Shown here in pieces: positions 51,988 through 60,718 of a stretch of 64,000 nucleotides of DNA (the stretch's first letter is position 1; every line of letters starts with the position of its first letter). The DNA is from Erythrobacteraceae bacterium WH01K. GTDB lineage: Bacteria > Pseudomonadota > Alphaproteobacteria > Sphingomonadales > Sphingomonadaceae. Below the pieces are notes generated by a model that was not told the DNA's origin, did not search any database, and saw only the letters and a list, made by a program, of their open reading frames with translations. The translations under genes and the position numbers were made by a program. The stretch lies in contig CP115966.1 in the NCBI GenBank assembly GCA_027941995.1, positions 1 through 64,000 on the forward strand, read 5' to 3'.

Positions 51988-52695
51988 TTGAAGAAAGGTC
52001 TAATCGCGCTCCTATTCCTTGCGGGATGTGATGCAAACCAGCAGGAACCCGAAAGACTAAGTTCATCATCTGGAATAGAAGATGGCTATAAAGCGGCGAT
52101 TATTAAAGGTTCTGCCGCTGACATTCATAGAGGAAATATTCCAGAGGAAGAACCTCAAATTGTTGAGAAGCCGCTTGTTTTAGAGAATGTCCGCGCGGCT
52201 TTACTATCGAGTTACCCTGCGGATGATTTTAATCGTATAAAATTAGCAACCTTAGCTGTCTTTGATGGATTCTCTCTACGACAGCCTTGGTTGACTGCGG
52301 ATAGTATGGAGAAGCCCGAGGGAGTCGTCGTGTGTGTGGACGACATAACTGACCCTCATTTCTTCTCGAGTGCAGAAGCCGATATGGTCTACGTCAAAAG
52401 TCATAATGGTATCTATGATTTTCGGCTGACTCCTGTTGGGAGCGACCCCCGAACGCTAACCGTAGACCTTGACGAGCAGGGAGAACACGAGGTCGCCTAT
52501 AGATTAAAAAAACACAATCGCGTGTACTCTCTATTTTTACCCGCAAGTGAATCGCACCTAGCTAGCTTTCCTGATAAGCTTATCGTCGAAATTAGCACTC
52601 CGCACTGTAAGCGCGTTGTATCGGAAAACCCCTCCTCTATTGACAAGACTTGGGAGGAGTTCTGGCAGAGCTTAGGTGAGGATGTAGTATATTGA
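51988..52695 (+). CDS. Prophage lipoprotein, unknown
   Basis: 235 aa. TTG 51988 with AAGGA upstream gives MKKGLIALLFLAGCDANQQE, a lipoprotein signal with lipobox LAGC. The mature part is acidic with beta-like stretches and two spaced cysteines. AT-rich compared with the structural genes and without TAARTA, so probably a lysogen-expressed cargo gene. A 14-base direct repeat GGCTCARCGCAAAG flanks it (about 51950 and 52702). Confidence 0.65.
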   Translation: MKKGLIALLFLAGCDANQQEPERLSSSSGIEDGYKAAIIKGSAADIHRGNIPEEEPQIVEKPLVLENVRAALLSSYPADDFNRIKLATLAVFDGFSLRQPWLTADSMEKPEGVVVCVDDITDPHFFSSAEADMVYVKSHNGIYDFRLTPVGSDPRTLTVDLDEQGEHEVAYRLKKHNRVYSLFLPASESHLASFPDKLIVEISTPHCKRVVSENPSSIDKTWEEFWQSLGEDVVY

Positions 52696-52853
52696 TTATC
52701 TAGGCTCAGCGCAAAGCTGACTGGTAAACGGTCTTGCGCCAGCGATTCTTGGTAGCAGTGAGAACCAGCTTGCGCTGTCTTGGTCCGTGTGCGCTCCAAA
52801 TCTGTAAGTTTTTTAGACAAAGCACTGCATTCGTAGAGCAGTCGACTCAGGAA

Positions 52854-53741
52854 TTACGCGTCCGCTGCACCAATGAGCAGGAGTATCGCGGCAGCGGTCT
52901 GGTGTAGTTGAAAGGCTGCAATATGCCGTGGGACTTCGCGCTTTTTCTCGCCTGCACCATGTCCCGCAGATTTATTGCGAACAGTACCCACCCCGCTTTC
53001 AAGGATGGTTTTCAACCCGGCGAACTCAGTTTGCATATATGAGGGAATGAGGTCGTTATCGAAGACAGCACCGACCAATTTCTTTAGCGGCCAATTCGGG
53101 TCCAAACCCCAACCTTTTTCAGAACCGATAACTTTTATGACGCTTTCAAGGGACTTACAGGCTTCGACCAAGGTCGTCTCGTAATCCCCCTCACGAAACG
53201 CGTCGAAAGCATCGAGAAATTCATGCTCTGCTGCTTCATATTTCTTAGCTGCCAGAAAACCAAGCGCAGGCACAACCACCTCTTTATGCTCGAATTTCGA
53301 ATCTATCTGAAGCAACCTTCCAGCCTCAAACTGATAACCGACGGACGCCTCAAGGAAGCGCGCATTCAGTTCCTCTATCTTTTGCAGGATTTCATAACGA
53401 CTCGAGCGACGATGACGAGCTTCTAGCTCCAAGATGAGACGGCATATAGCTTCTACAGCATCTAGATGAAAATCAGAAAGCTGTTCGTGGCAAAACCAAC
53501 GATAAAATTCGGATGGAGGATAAGGTTCCTGCGAAAGCATTGTTGTACCAATTTCTTTGCGCATGAATTTGTTTAACTGCGTATAAATCCTAGAGCGGTC
53601 CTGAGAAGCTAAATCAATTACCTCATCAAAAATCTGAATTACCTGATTTCTAAGGGGGTTTGGTAAAATGTCATATACCAGAGGGTCATACTTGTTTTGG
53701 GTCGCGCGTTTACGACGCGAAAAAGTGTCGGGAAGAGTCAT
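52854..53741 (-). CDS. AbiJ/HEPN-like protein (STM4504/CBY_0614 type), candidate defence gene
   Basis: 295 aa from MTLPDTFSRRKRATQ at 53741. N-terminal part FSRRKRATQNKYDPLVYDILPNPLR matches the AbiJ N-terminal domain style found in abortive-infection proteins. The C-terminal helical domain contains VRNKSAGHGAG, an R-x5-H motif of the HEPN RNase kind, within FAGLKTILESGVG ... FQLHQTAAAILLLIGA. Likely an RNase that blocks other phages in the lysogen; inference from family, not shown here. It is at the right end, the usual cargo spot. Confidence 0.65.
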   Translation of the reverse strand: MTLPDTFSRRKRATQNKYDPLVYDILPNPLRNQVIQIFDEVIDLASQDRSRIYTQLNKFMRKEIGTTMLSQEPYPPSEFYRWFCHEQLSDFHLDAVEAICRLILELEARHRRSSRYEILQKIEELNARFLEASVGYQFEAGRLLQIDSKFEHKEVVVPALGFLAAKKYEAAEHEFLDAFDAFREGDYETTLVEACKSLESVIKVIGSEKGWGLDPNWPLKKLVGAVFDNDLIPSYMQTEFAGLKTILESGVGTVRNKSAGHGAGEKKREVPRHIAAFQLHQTAAAILLLIGAADA

Positions 53742-53874
53742 CGCTTGAAGATGTACATTCTGAGGAAATTGGCAACTGCATCCGATAATTTGTACCGGTT
53801 TTGTTTTTTCGCCATGAGTCGGCATACTTCTGGGATAGCGTCGTAATCTCACCATTGCCGCCAGCAGAGCCAAG

Positions 53875-53905
53875 ATTTGGCCTTGTAATAGGTGCAGCAC
53901 GGCTG
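53875..53905 (+). repeat. Second copy of the attR phage arm
   Basis: 27 of 31 bases match the phage arm and core of attR (54823-54853), including TTGTAATA, GTGCA and CACGGCTG. After the core the sequence is CGAGGCTCTCC, not comM. It lies between the AbiJ-like gene and the last prophage gene, 948 bp from attR. Confidence 0.8.
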
Positions 53906-53954
53906 CGAGGCTCTCCACCAGTGTCGAATCTGATGAATGGCAGTGTTTGAGACC

Positions 53955-54662
53955 TTACCCTTTGGTCCGAGATAGACGATTTTGTCGCCCTCGAATGCGG
54001 AAAACCCATTCATCGGCAACCTCCTGATTAGCACATTTTATTTTAAAGTATGGGTGGTCTTCGCGGTTAGTGCCAATGATAAGCTGCGGGTCCCCCAAGC
54101 CATCATACTCCTTATTGACTGTTTCGGACTTAACGCTTGTTGTAATCTGCGAATTCAATCCAGACGCCACGCCGACAACTAAGCCTGCTGGCCCTAAAAG
54201 TGCACCCCCAATTAGTCCTCGAGCGACAGGGCTTCTGCGCTGGGTTTCAGTAATCGGAAAAGAGATTTTTTCTTGGCGTGACCTTCGAACACTTGGTCTT
54301 GCCACGTTAAGTGAAATTATTTCGCGCAAGTTAATATAAATGGGTTCGGCATGGCTGAATTCATCTTGGACGTCGATTTGGTTAACCCTAAGCAGCGGTG
54401 AGGTGTTGGAAAGCGCAATTATGCAGTGGGGCTGTTCCTCTAGGTGCATCAAGCGGCCACGTGAAATTAACGACCAACCTTCGCGTTGAATCTTCGTCAT
54501 CCAAACGACTAAATCCTTGTCAATTTCAGCCTGCTTCTTTTCTTTTAAGGCCTTCCGCTCTGCCTTCGCCGCTTCGAATTCTAATGCCCTATTTTCATCA
54601 TAGGCTTTAGACCAAAATGCCAAACCCGTAAGAATTATACAGATTAAAAGAATCCATTCCAT
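53955..54662 (-). CDS. Membrane-anchored protein between two att arms, unknown
   Basis: 235 aa. N-terminal transmembrane helix (WILLICIILTGLAFW), a coiled coil (ALEFEAAKAERKALKEKKQAEI), a beta-like middle (GWSLISRGRLMHLEEQPHCIIALSN), then a glycine-zipper hydrophobic stretch (ARGLIGGALLGPAGLVVGVA) and a C-terminal PH-like part (PYFKIKCANQEVADEWVFRI). No family recognised. It is the only gene between the duplicated att arm and attR, so it may be an acquired cassette. Confidence 0.6.
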   Translation of the reverse strand: MEWILLICIILTGLAFWSKAYDENRALEFEAAKAERKALKEKKQAEIDKDLVVWMTKIQREGWSLISRGRLMHLEEQPHCIIALSNTSPLLRVNQIDVQDEFSHAEPIYINLREIISLNVARPSVRRSRQEKISFPITETQRRSPVARGLIGGALLGPAGLVVGVASGLNSQITTSVKSETVNKEYDGLGDPQLIIGTNREDHPYFKIKCANQEVADEWVFRIRGRQNRLSRTKG

Positions 54663-54822
54663 TTATACCCCCAATATAAAATATGTGCCGAATAAGTTAA
54701 GCGAAGATTGCGCTTATACCAACTGTCCTCTCAAATGAAATCTTCAAATTTACAGGTGCCACAAAAAGAATCTTGGCTGACAATCCGTTTGTAGCACGCA
54801 GTTTCAATTCTCACCGATGCCT

Positions 54823-54860
54823 ATTTGTGCTTGTAATATGTGCAACACGGCTGATGAACG
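54823..54860 (+). other. attR, right prophage junction in comM
   Basis: Phage arm CTTGTAATATGTGCAACACG, core GCTG (54850-54853), then host ATGAACGGCC of comM. Joined to the left phage arm it gives an attP whose arms match at 16 of 18 positions as an inverted repeat. The region 54663-54822 upstream is A/T-rich, holds no gene and should contain the promoter of the minus-strand gene at 54662. Confidence 0.88.
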
Positions 54861-55723
54861 GCCCCCCGGGGGCGGGCAAATCGCTGCTGGCCTCCTGTCT
54901 TCCCGGCATCCTGCCGCCGCTCTCCGCTGCCGAGGCGCTGGAAGTCAGCATGGTCCAGTCGGTCGCGGGAATGCTGGACGACGGGACGATCAGCCGCGCG
55001 CGCCCCTTCCGCGCCCCGCACCATTCCGCCAGCATGGCGGCGCTGACCGGCGGCGGGCTGAAGGTCCGCCCGGGCGAAGTCAGCCTGGCGCATCTGGGTG
55101 TCCTGTTCCTCGACGAATTGCCGGAGTTCCAGCGCTCGGTCCTCGATTCGCTGCGCCAGCCGCTGGAGACGGGCCGGGTCGATGTCGCGCGGGCCAACGC
55201 CCATGTCAGCTTTCCCGCGCGTGTCCAGCTGGTCGCCGCCATGAACCCCTGCCGCTGCGGACATCTGGGCGATGCCTCCATGGCATGCAGCCGTGCGCCG
55301 CGATGTGCGCTCGATTACCAGGCGAAGATCAGCGGCCCGATGCTCGACCGGATCGACCTGCATGTCGACGTCGATCCCGTCAGCGCCGCCGACCTCGCCC
55401 TGCCCCCGCCGTCAGAAGGCAGCGCCGAAGTCGCCGCCCGGGTGGCGGAAGCGAGAGCGGTTCAATCGGCCCGCGCCGAGGCGTCGGGCGCCCGGACCAA
55501 TGCCGAACTGGACGGAGACGCGCTGGAGGAATTCGCGTCGCCGGACGATGCGGGACGCACGCTCCTGATGCAGGCAGCGGAAAGCATGAAGCTGTCTGCA
55601 CGGGGCTATACCAGGATGCTGCGCGTCGCCCGGACGATCGCGGACCTTGCCGGTGCGCGGCAAGTCGGGCGCATCCACGTGGCCGAAGCGCTGAGTTATC
55701 GCCGCATGGGGGTGCGGGGATGA
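54854..55723 (+). pseudogene. comM: comM (yifB) 3' part
   Basis: Begins exactly at the codon after the junction with MNGPPGAGKSLLASCLPG (Walker A). Then Walker B LGVLFLDELPEFQRS, sensor region AAMNPCRCGHLGD, a Cys-rich insert, arginine finger GPMLDRIDLHVDV, and the C-terminal lid with YTRMLRVARTIADLAG. Lacks the N-terminal domain. The frame is open back to TTG 54773 in phage DNA, so a 316-aa hybrid could be made; activity is unlikely. Confidence 0.92.
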
Positions 55724-55754
55724 CGGCGCTTCGTTCTGTAAGGATACGAAAAAA

Positions 55755-55788
55755 GGAAAGGGAGGCAGCAGTCGCCACCCCCCTTTCC
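55755..55788. terminator. Inverted repeat after comM
   Basis: GGAAAGGG (55755-55762) faces CCCTTTCC (55781-55788), with AAAAAA to its left. In the plus direction it can end comM transcripts; the A-run would make a T-run for the minus strand. Confidence 0.5.
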
Positions 55789-55924
55789 AGTAGAAGGACT
55801 GCAAGAGCCTTCGGGTCGCGGCACTGCATCTAGGTCGGGGCGCTTTCGCTGCCATCACCCCCTTGGGGTATTTCTTGAAAGAATTGCGTTTTTCGGTACG
55901 AATTACGCCGACAGGGGGCGCGGA

Positions 55925-57013
55925 ATGCCATTCGATCCGGCACTGACCGGCATCATCGACGACATTTACGAGGGATCGCTCGACGAAAATCGGTGGCGGT
56001 CTGCCATGCGCGGATTCCTGGGTGTGACCGGCGCACGCGCGGCGTTTCTCGCCATCGTCGACAATAACAGGCAGTCCGTCGTGGCAAGCACGGTGGTCGG
56101 TCCGGAGGAATCCCGCCTGGACGATGCCCTTTCCCTCTACCGCGAGGAACTGGTCGAACTCGACCCGGGCTTCAACATAGAGCGGCACGATGGCGGCCGC
56201 TTCCGGTTCGGCGACACCAGCAATCTCAACACGTCCGATCCGGACGCATGGCGCGCTTTCATCCGGCACGATTTCGGCAGTGGCGATTATCACAGCCTGA
56301 TCAGTTCGACGAGCGGCAGCCTGAGCGTCTCTCTCGCGCTGCACACACACCCCGAACAGACCGCCATCACGCCCGAACAGGAACGCGTTCACGATATCGT
56401 CTTCAGCCATCTGAGCCGGGCAGCGCGCCTGCTGGTGAGCCGCCCGGAGCTGGCGCGGAGCGAGGAAGCGCTGATCCTGGTCGACGAGAACGCCCATGTC
56501 CTCGACGCAAGCCCGGGTGCGGAGGCGATCCTGTCTGCAGGCTGTGCGCTGGGCGTCGGCGAGGGCAAGCTGCGAGTCCAGCGCGGGGCGCAGGACGACG
56601 CGCTTAAACAGCACATACGCCGCGCCTGTCAGCCTTCCTCCGCCGAGGGCGCGGGTAGCTGGATGACATTGCCATCTTCCCGCAGGCTGACCCCCTGGCT
56701 GGTTTATTTCGAGCCTGTCCCCCTGCTGCCGCTGGGTAGCGAGCAGAAGGTCTTCGGATGCATGATCCGGCTGACAGGCGGCGCTCCGCGGTCGGGGCCG
56801 GAGGAATCAATGATTGCCGAGATATTCGGCCTGACCCGGCGGGAGGCAGAGGTTGCAGCGCGAATGGTCCGGTCGGCCGACGACCTGAAGACCATCGCAA
56901 GCGAGCTCGGCATGGCCTACGAAACGGCGCGCACCCATGCCCGGTCATTGATGGCAAAGATCGGTGTCGGAAACCGGATCGAACTGATTATGGAACTGTC
57001 GCGATATCGCTAG
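55925..57013 (+). CDS. LuxR-type helix-turn-helix regulator
   Basis: 362 aa. The C-terminal HTH is clear: FGLTRREAEVAARMVRSADD, then IASELGMAYETARTHARSLMAKIGVGNRIELI. The N-terminal 280 residues resemble PAS/GAF-style sensor regions (LILVDENAHVLDASPGAEAIL). No receiver Asp pattern and no autoinducer-binding signature. Such proteins are numerous in Sphingomonadales. Signal and targets unknown. Confidence 0.85.
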   Translation: MPFDPALTGIIDDIYEGSLDENRWRSAMRGFLGVTGARAAFLAIVDNNRQSVVASTVVGPEESRLDDALSLYREELVELDPGFNIERHDGGRFRFGDTSNLNTSDPDAWRAFIRHDFGSGDYHSLISSTSGSLSVSLALHTHPEQTAITPEQERVHDIVFSHLSRAARLLVSRPELARSEEALILVDENAHVLDASPGAEAILSAGCALGVGEGKLRVQRGAQDDALKQHIRRACQPSSAEGAGSWMTLPSSRRLTPWLVYFEPVPLLPLGSEQKVFGCMIRLTGGAPRSGPEESMIAEIFGLTRREAEVAARMVRSADDLKTIASELGMAYETARTHARSLMAKIGVGNRIELIMELSRYR

Positions 57014-57024
57014 GGCGATTGCGG

Positions 57025-57372
57025 TCAGTCGGCGTAGCTGGAATTCTTCACCAGCTTGCGGTTTTCGTCCGGTGCTCCGTCCGTCCACCAGACAGGGCCG
57101 CGCTCGCCCAGCGCAACCTTCGCTTCCTGAACCTGCGCGCGCGCTTGCTTCAACTCGGCCGGATCGCCGGAGGACTTTGCCGCCTTCACGGCGCGCCGCG
57201 CATCCATCAACGCGTGGGTCCAGCGCTTCCGCTCGGCCTCAGGCAGGTCGGGATTGGTGGCCCTCCATAACCGCCCACGCACGATGATGTACCGGCCATC
57301 ATGTGTGCGCTCAGGCTGATCGGATGCAGGCTGGGCGTCTCCGGCGGCGTCGTTATTGTCGCTCGCTTCCAA
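57025..57372 (-). CDS. Small conserved hypothetical protein
   Basis: 115 aa. N-terminal low-complexity Asp/Ala, then RYIIVRGRLWRATNPDLPEAERKRWTHALMDARRAVKAA and a charged helix (AELKQARAQVQEAKVAL). This type is frequent in Sphingomonadales genomes; no known role. It begins 2 bp after the HxlR gene and is likely co-transcribed with it. Confidence 0.7.
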   Translation of the reverse strand: MEASDNNDAAGDAQPASDQPERTHDGRYIIVRGRLWRATNPDLPEAERKRWTHALMDARRAVKAAKSSGDPAELKQARAQVQEAKVALGERGPVWWTDGAPDENRKLVKNSSYAD

Positions 57373-57374
57373 GG

Positions 57375-57929
57375 TTATTCGGCTGCAACGGTGGCCGGCT
57401 CGTCATCGGCGGTCCAGCCGCGCGTGCCGGGGGCAAGTTCGCCTTCGGCCCGGTCCCTGCCCGCCTCCGGCAGATCCTTGCGAGCGATCATGTTGAGGTC
57501 GCCCGGGCCCAGGATACGGCCATCATGCGCCAGAATGGCCACGGGGCCGACCGGCATGTGATCCTGGCCGTCCACCAGCACCGGGTCGGTATCGACGAAA
57601 TCCTCGCCGTATTTCTGGCCCCATTGCCGCAGCGCCAGCATGGCCGGCAGCAGGTCGAACCCCCGCTCGGTCAACCGGTATTCGATGCGGCGGCGATCGT
57701 CGGGGCACGGTTCGCGGTCGAGGATACCGTGATCGACCAGGCGGCCAAGACGGTTCGACAGGATGTTCCGCGCGATGCCCAGTTCGCTCAGGAACTCCTC
57801 GAAATGGTGAAGCCCGTTGAAACTGGCCCGCAGGATCATGAAGCTCCAGCGCTCACCCATCGCCTCCAGCGCGTCGGGCAGGCCGCAGGCGCTCAATTCC
57901 TTCAGCGGCTCACGAACGTCTCCGGCCAT
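57375..57929 (-). CDS. HxlR-family transcriptional regulator
   Basis: 184 aa. Winged helix of HxlR type: DALEAMGERWSFMILRASFNGLHHFEEFLSELGIARNILSNRLGRLVDHGILDREPC, then RIEYRLTERGFDLLPAMLAL. The extra C-terminal 60 residues (VGPVAILAHDGRIL ...) are common in a subset of the family. Probably autoregulated from the divergent region shared with the gene at 58104. Confidence 0.9.
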   Translation of the reverse strand: MAGDVREPLKELSACGLPDALEAMGERWSFMILRASFNGLHHFEEFLSELGIARNILSNRLGRLVDHGILDREPCPDDRRRIEYRLTERGFDLLPAMLALRQWGQKYGEDFVDTDPVLVDGQDHMPVGPVAILAHDGRILGPGDLNMIARKDLPEAGRDRAEGELAPGTRGWTADDEPATVAAE

Positions 57930-58103
57930 AACAGGCGTGCCCTTTCATGCGGTTTTCCAGCCTTGTAACCGCAAAACCCCCGGTCTCAAAATTCAAACTG
58001 GGCTTCAGGTTGCAACTCGATACCTATCTGGGTAGGTGGCGATCCGTAACCGATCTTCCCTCGTTTCTCGTCGGTTGGAAAGAACTTCAAAGGACCCTCT
58101 CCC

Positions 58104-58439
58104 ATGACCCTCTCCTTTTCCAAGGCCGGCGCGATCTCCGTCGCTGCCACCTTCACTGCCCTTACCCTCGGTTCGGCCCTGACGCCTGCCGCTGCAGACG
58201 CTCGCAACAGCGGTCCGCACTACCGTGCCGAACTGGTCCAGCCGACCGACAAGACCGTCGAGATCGTGCGCGGTACGCCGTGGCAGTGCAGCGGCACGGT
58301 TTGCGTCGCGCCCAAGGCCGGATCGCGCCCCGTCAATGTCTGCAAAGCCTTCGCCCGCAAAGTCGGCGAAGTGGCCAGCTTCACCGTGGCAGGTGAACCG
58401 CTCGCTGCCGACAAGATGGCGAAGTGCCAGGGCGACTGA
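58104..58439 (+). CDS. CC_3452-family exported protein
   Basis: 111 aa. Signal peptide (TFTALTLGSALTPAAADA), then HYRAELVQPTDKTVEIVRGTPWQC, CVAPKAGSRPVNVCKAFARKVGEV and a final Cys, the pattern of the CC_3452 family of alphaproteobacterial periplasmic proteins. Function unknown. Confidence 0.82.
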   Translation: MTLSFSKAGAISVAATFTALTLGSALTPAAADARNSGPHYRAELVQPTDKTVEIVRGTPWQCSGTVCVAPKAGSRPVNVCKAFARKVGEVASFTVAGEPLAADKMAKCQGD

Positions 58440-58505
58440 TCCGCCCAACGCATTTCGACAAGAGTTTCCCCCCGCCTGTCTTCTCCGTCAGGGTGGGTCG
58501 ACTGA

Positions 58506-58543
58506 GCCACCGGTAGCAGGAACGCTGCCGGTGGCGTTTTCTT
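58506..58543 (+). terminator. Rho-independent terminator after the CC_3452-type gene
   Basis: GCCACCGGTAGC pairs with GCTGCCGGTGGC (one G-U pair) around AGGAAC, followed by GTTTTCTT. Confidence 0.88.
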
Positions 58544-58577
58544 GGCTGCCGCATACGCAGACGCCGCTCAGACGCGT

Positions 58578-59228
58578 TCAGCGCGGCAATAGCCCCCTTG
58601 CGGCCAGATCGGTTTCCAGCGCTTCGGCGTCGTGGAAGTGATGCGTCTGCCAGCCTTCGGCCGCCGCACCGGCGATATTGTCGGCATTGTCGTCGATGAA
58701 CAGCATGTCCTGCGGCGCGTGCCCGAATCTCTTGGCCGCGCGGCGGAAAATGGCCGGATCGGGTTTCACCAGCTTTTCCCGTCCCGACACCACGATATCG
58801 CGGAACAGGCCGAGCACCGGCTCCGTCGGGGCGAAGCGGTCCCAGAACTCGGCCCCGAAATTGGTGATCGCGAATAGCGGAACGCCCGCATCCGACAGGC
58901 GCTCTATCAGTTCCGCCGTGCCGGGCACGCGGCCCGGAATGGTCTCGTTGAAGCGGGTCGCATAGGCCTGGATCGCATCGGTATGGGCAGGGAACAGCGC
59001 GGCGCGCTCTGCCACCATCTCTTCGATCCGGCGCCCGGCATCGTGCTGGAAATGCCATGCCGGCGTGACCACGTGGGCCAGCACCCAGTCCCGCTCGGCG
59101 GGATCATGGACCACCTTCTCGATCAGGCAGCGAAGGTCCCACTGGACGATGACCCGGCCGACATCGAAGACGACCGCCTTCACCGATCCCGCTTTCTTCG
59201 CTTCGGTATCGGGTCCTTGCTTGGTCAT
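58578..59228 (-). CDS. HAD-family hydrolase
   Basis: 216 aa. Motif I VVFDVGRVIVQWD with the nucleophile Asp (second Asp replaced by Gly, as in haloacid dehalogenase-like members), helical cap, motif II FAITNFG, motif III KPDPAIFRRAAKRFG, motif IV FIDDNADNIAGA. Substrate unknown. Confidence 0.9.
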   Translation of the reverse strand: MTKQGPDTEAKKAGSVKAVVFDVGRVIVQWDLRCLIEKVVHDPAERDWVLAHVVTPAWHFQHDAGRRIEEMVAERAALFPAHTDAIQAYATRFNETIPGRVPGTAELIERLSDAGVPLFAITNFGAEFWDRFAPTEPVLGLFRDIVVSGREKLVKPDPAIFRRAAKRFGHAPQDMLFIDDNADNIAGAAAEGWQTHHFHDAEALETDLAARGLLPR

Positions 59229-59371
59229 GCTGCTCCTTCCCCAAACGCCAACGGCCCGCGTCCCGGCCCCCTGCCTCGCGTCGCTGGACGCTTAGGACAG
59301 AAGGGACGGGAAGCGGGCCGGTACCGCACTGTGCAGACGCGCCGGGGACAGCGTGCCCCCGAAGGCTGGAA

Positions 59372-59497
59372 TCAGCCCTGGCGTGCCTTGAAGCGGCGGT
59401 TGGTCTTGTTGATCACGTAGGTACGGCCGCGGCGACGAATCACGCGGCAATCGCGATGGCGATTTTTCAGCGACTTGAGGCTGTTACGAACTTTCAT
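59372..59497 (-). CDS. rpmJ: 50S ribosomal protein L36 (YkgO-like, zinc-free form)
   Basis: 41 aa: [20 protein letters not shown] and [21 protein letters not shown]. It is the 41-residue form with an insert and without the full CCHC zinc site. Ordinary chromosomal gene. The gap 59229-59371 shows no gene. Confidence 0.95.
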   Translation of the reverse strand: MKVRNSLKSLKNRHRDCRVIRRRGRTYVINKTNRRFKARQG

Positions 59498-59587
59498 TGG
59501 TTTTTCCCGAAAATAAAATCGGCACGGCAAATGGAGATGCAATGCCCGAAATTCAAGGCGCGCGCCTAAGCGGCGAATCGCACTTCG

Positions 59588-60619
59588 TCAAGAAGAAGCG
59601 TCCTGAATCTCGCCCAGCCTGCGTTCCCATTGCAGGGCGTGCGCCACGATCCGGTCGAGATCGTCATGCTGCGGCTGCCAGGGCAGCGTGCTGCGAATCA
59701 GGGCCGGATCGGAAACCAGCGCTGCCGGGTCCCCCGCCCGCCGAGGTTCCATTACCCGCTCTATCCGGCCGCCCGTCACCCGGTCCACCGCGTCCAGCAC
59801 CTCGAGGACGGAAAAGCCGCGGCCATACCCGCAATTCATGGTGAGGGAGCGTCCGGGCTGCGCCTCCAGTGCCTCAAGCGCATGGACATGGGCCGCGGCA
59901 AGGTCGCTCACATGGATGTAATCCCGCACCCCGGTTCCGTCCGGCGTATCGTAATCCGTGCCATAGACGCCGACACTCTCCCTCTTGCCCAGAGCAGCTT
60001 CGACCGCGACCTTGATCAGATGGGTTGCGCCCTTCGTCGACTGGCCGGTGCGCCCTTCCGGATCGGCACCCGCAACGTTGAAATAGCGCAGCGCGCAATA
60101 GTTCATCGGGTGCGCCGCCACGACATCGGCCAGCATCCGCTCCGTAAACAGCTTCGACCAGCCATAGGGGTTGATCGGCTGTTGCGGCGTCCGCTCCGTC
60201 ACCGGAGAGGTTTCGGGCACGCCATAGGTCGCGGCGGTCGAGCTGAAGATAAAATGCGGCACGCCGCCGCGAACCGCCGATGCCAGCAGGGCGCGGGTGC
60301 GACCGGTATTGTTGTCGTAATATTTTAGCGGATTTTCGACCGATTCCGGGACCACCACGCTGCCCGCAAAATGCATGATCGCGCCGACATCGTGCTCCGC
60401 CAGAATATGGGCGACCAGTTCGTCATCCGCGATGTCGCCTTCGAAGAAAGGCACGTCGTCCGGGACGGCGAAGCGGAAGCCCGTGACCAGATTGTCGATG
60501 ACCGCGACCTTGCGGCCTGCATCGCGCAAAGCGAGCACTGCATGGCTGCCGATATAGCCGGCCCCGCCCGTCACCAGCACCGTCTTCCCGGAAGAGGCGG
60601 TGGTCGGCATATCGTTCAT
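59588..60619 (-). CDS. galE: UDP-glucose 4-epimerase
   Basis: 343 aa from MNDMPTTAS at 60619 (GGACGAG upstream). NAD-binding TGGAGYIGSH, catalytic SSTAATYG with Ser/Thr and the YGWSK pair, ALRYFNVAGADPEGRTG, VRDYIHVSDLAAAH. Interconverts UDP-glucose and UDP-galactose for surface polysaccharide synthesis. Confidence 0.95.
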   Translation of the reverse strand: MNDMPTTASSGKTVLVTGGAGYIGSHAVLALRDAGRKVAVIDNLVTGFRFAVPDDVPFFEGDIADDELVAHILAEHDVGAIMHFAGSVVVPESVENPLKYYDNNTGRTRALLASAVRGGVPHFIFSSTAATYGVPETSPVTERTPQQPINPYGWSKLFTERMLADVVAAHPMNYCALRYFNVAGADPEGRTGQSTKGATHLIKVAVEAALGKRESVGVYGTDYDTPDGTGVRDYIHVSDLAAAHVHALEALEAQPGRSLTMNCGYGRGFSVLEVLDAVDRVTGGRIERVMEPRRAGDPAALVSDPALIRSTLPWQPQHDDLDRIVAHALQWERRLGEIQDASS

Positions 60620-60718
60620 TGTTCTCGTCCTGCTGTTTTTGCGCCGCGCGGCAGGCACTCTCGGGCCGGTCTGCGCGTTGGGAGGGCAATAGCGCGCCAA
60701 GATGAAAGAATTGCAATC

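Larger units (their letters stand above)
15623..54853. mobile_element. Integrated siphovirus-type prophage inserted in comM
   Basis: About 39.2 kb, bounded by GCTG cores at 15619 and 54850. It contains a full structural set (terminase, portal, head-morphogenesis protein, scaffold, capsid, connectors, tail tube, frameshifted chaperones, long tape measure, tip and fibre) plus integrase and spanins. A long tape measure with no sheath gene indicates a non-contractile long tail. Its base composition is well below that of the flanks. No endolysin, classical repressor or excisionase is recognised. Confidence 0.93.

Noticed and set aside
15623-54853. Gene transfer agent cluster, common in alphaproteobacteria
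   Set aside because: The presence of a serine integrase with matching att sites, full-length tape measure for a long tail and prophage cargo fits a true prophage; gene order does not follow the RcGTA set.
54773-54853. Functional restart of ComM from phage DNA
   Set aside because: The hybrid lacks the whole N-terminal domain; an open frame back to TTG is not evidence for an active protein.
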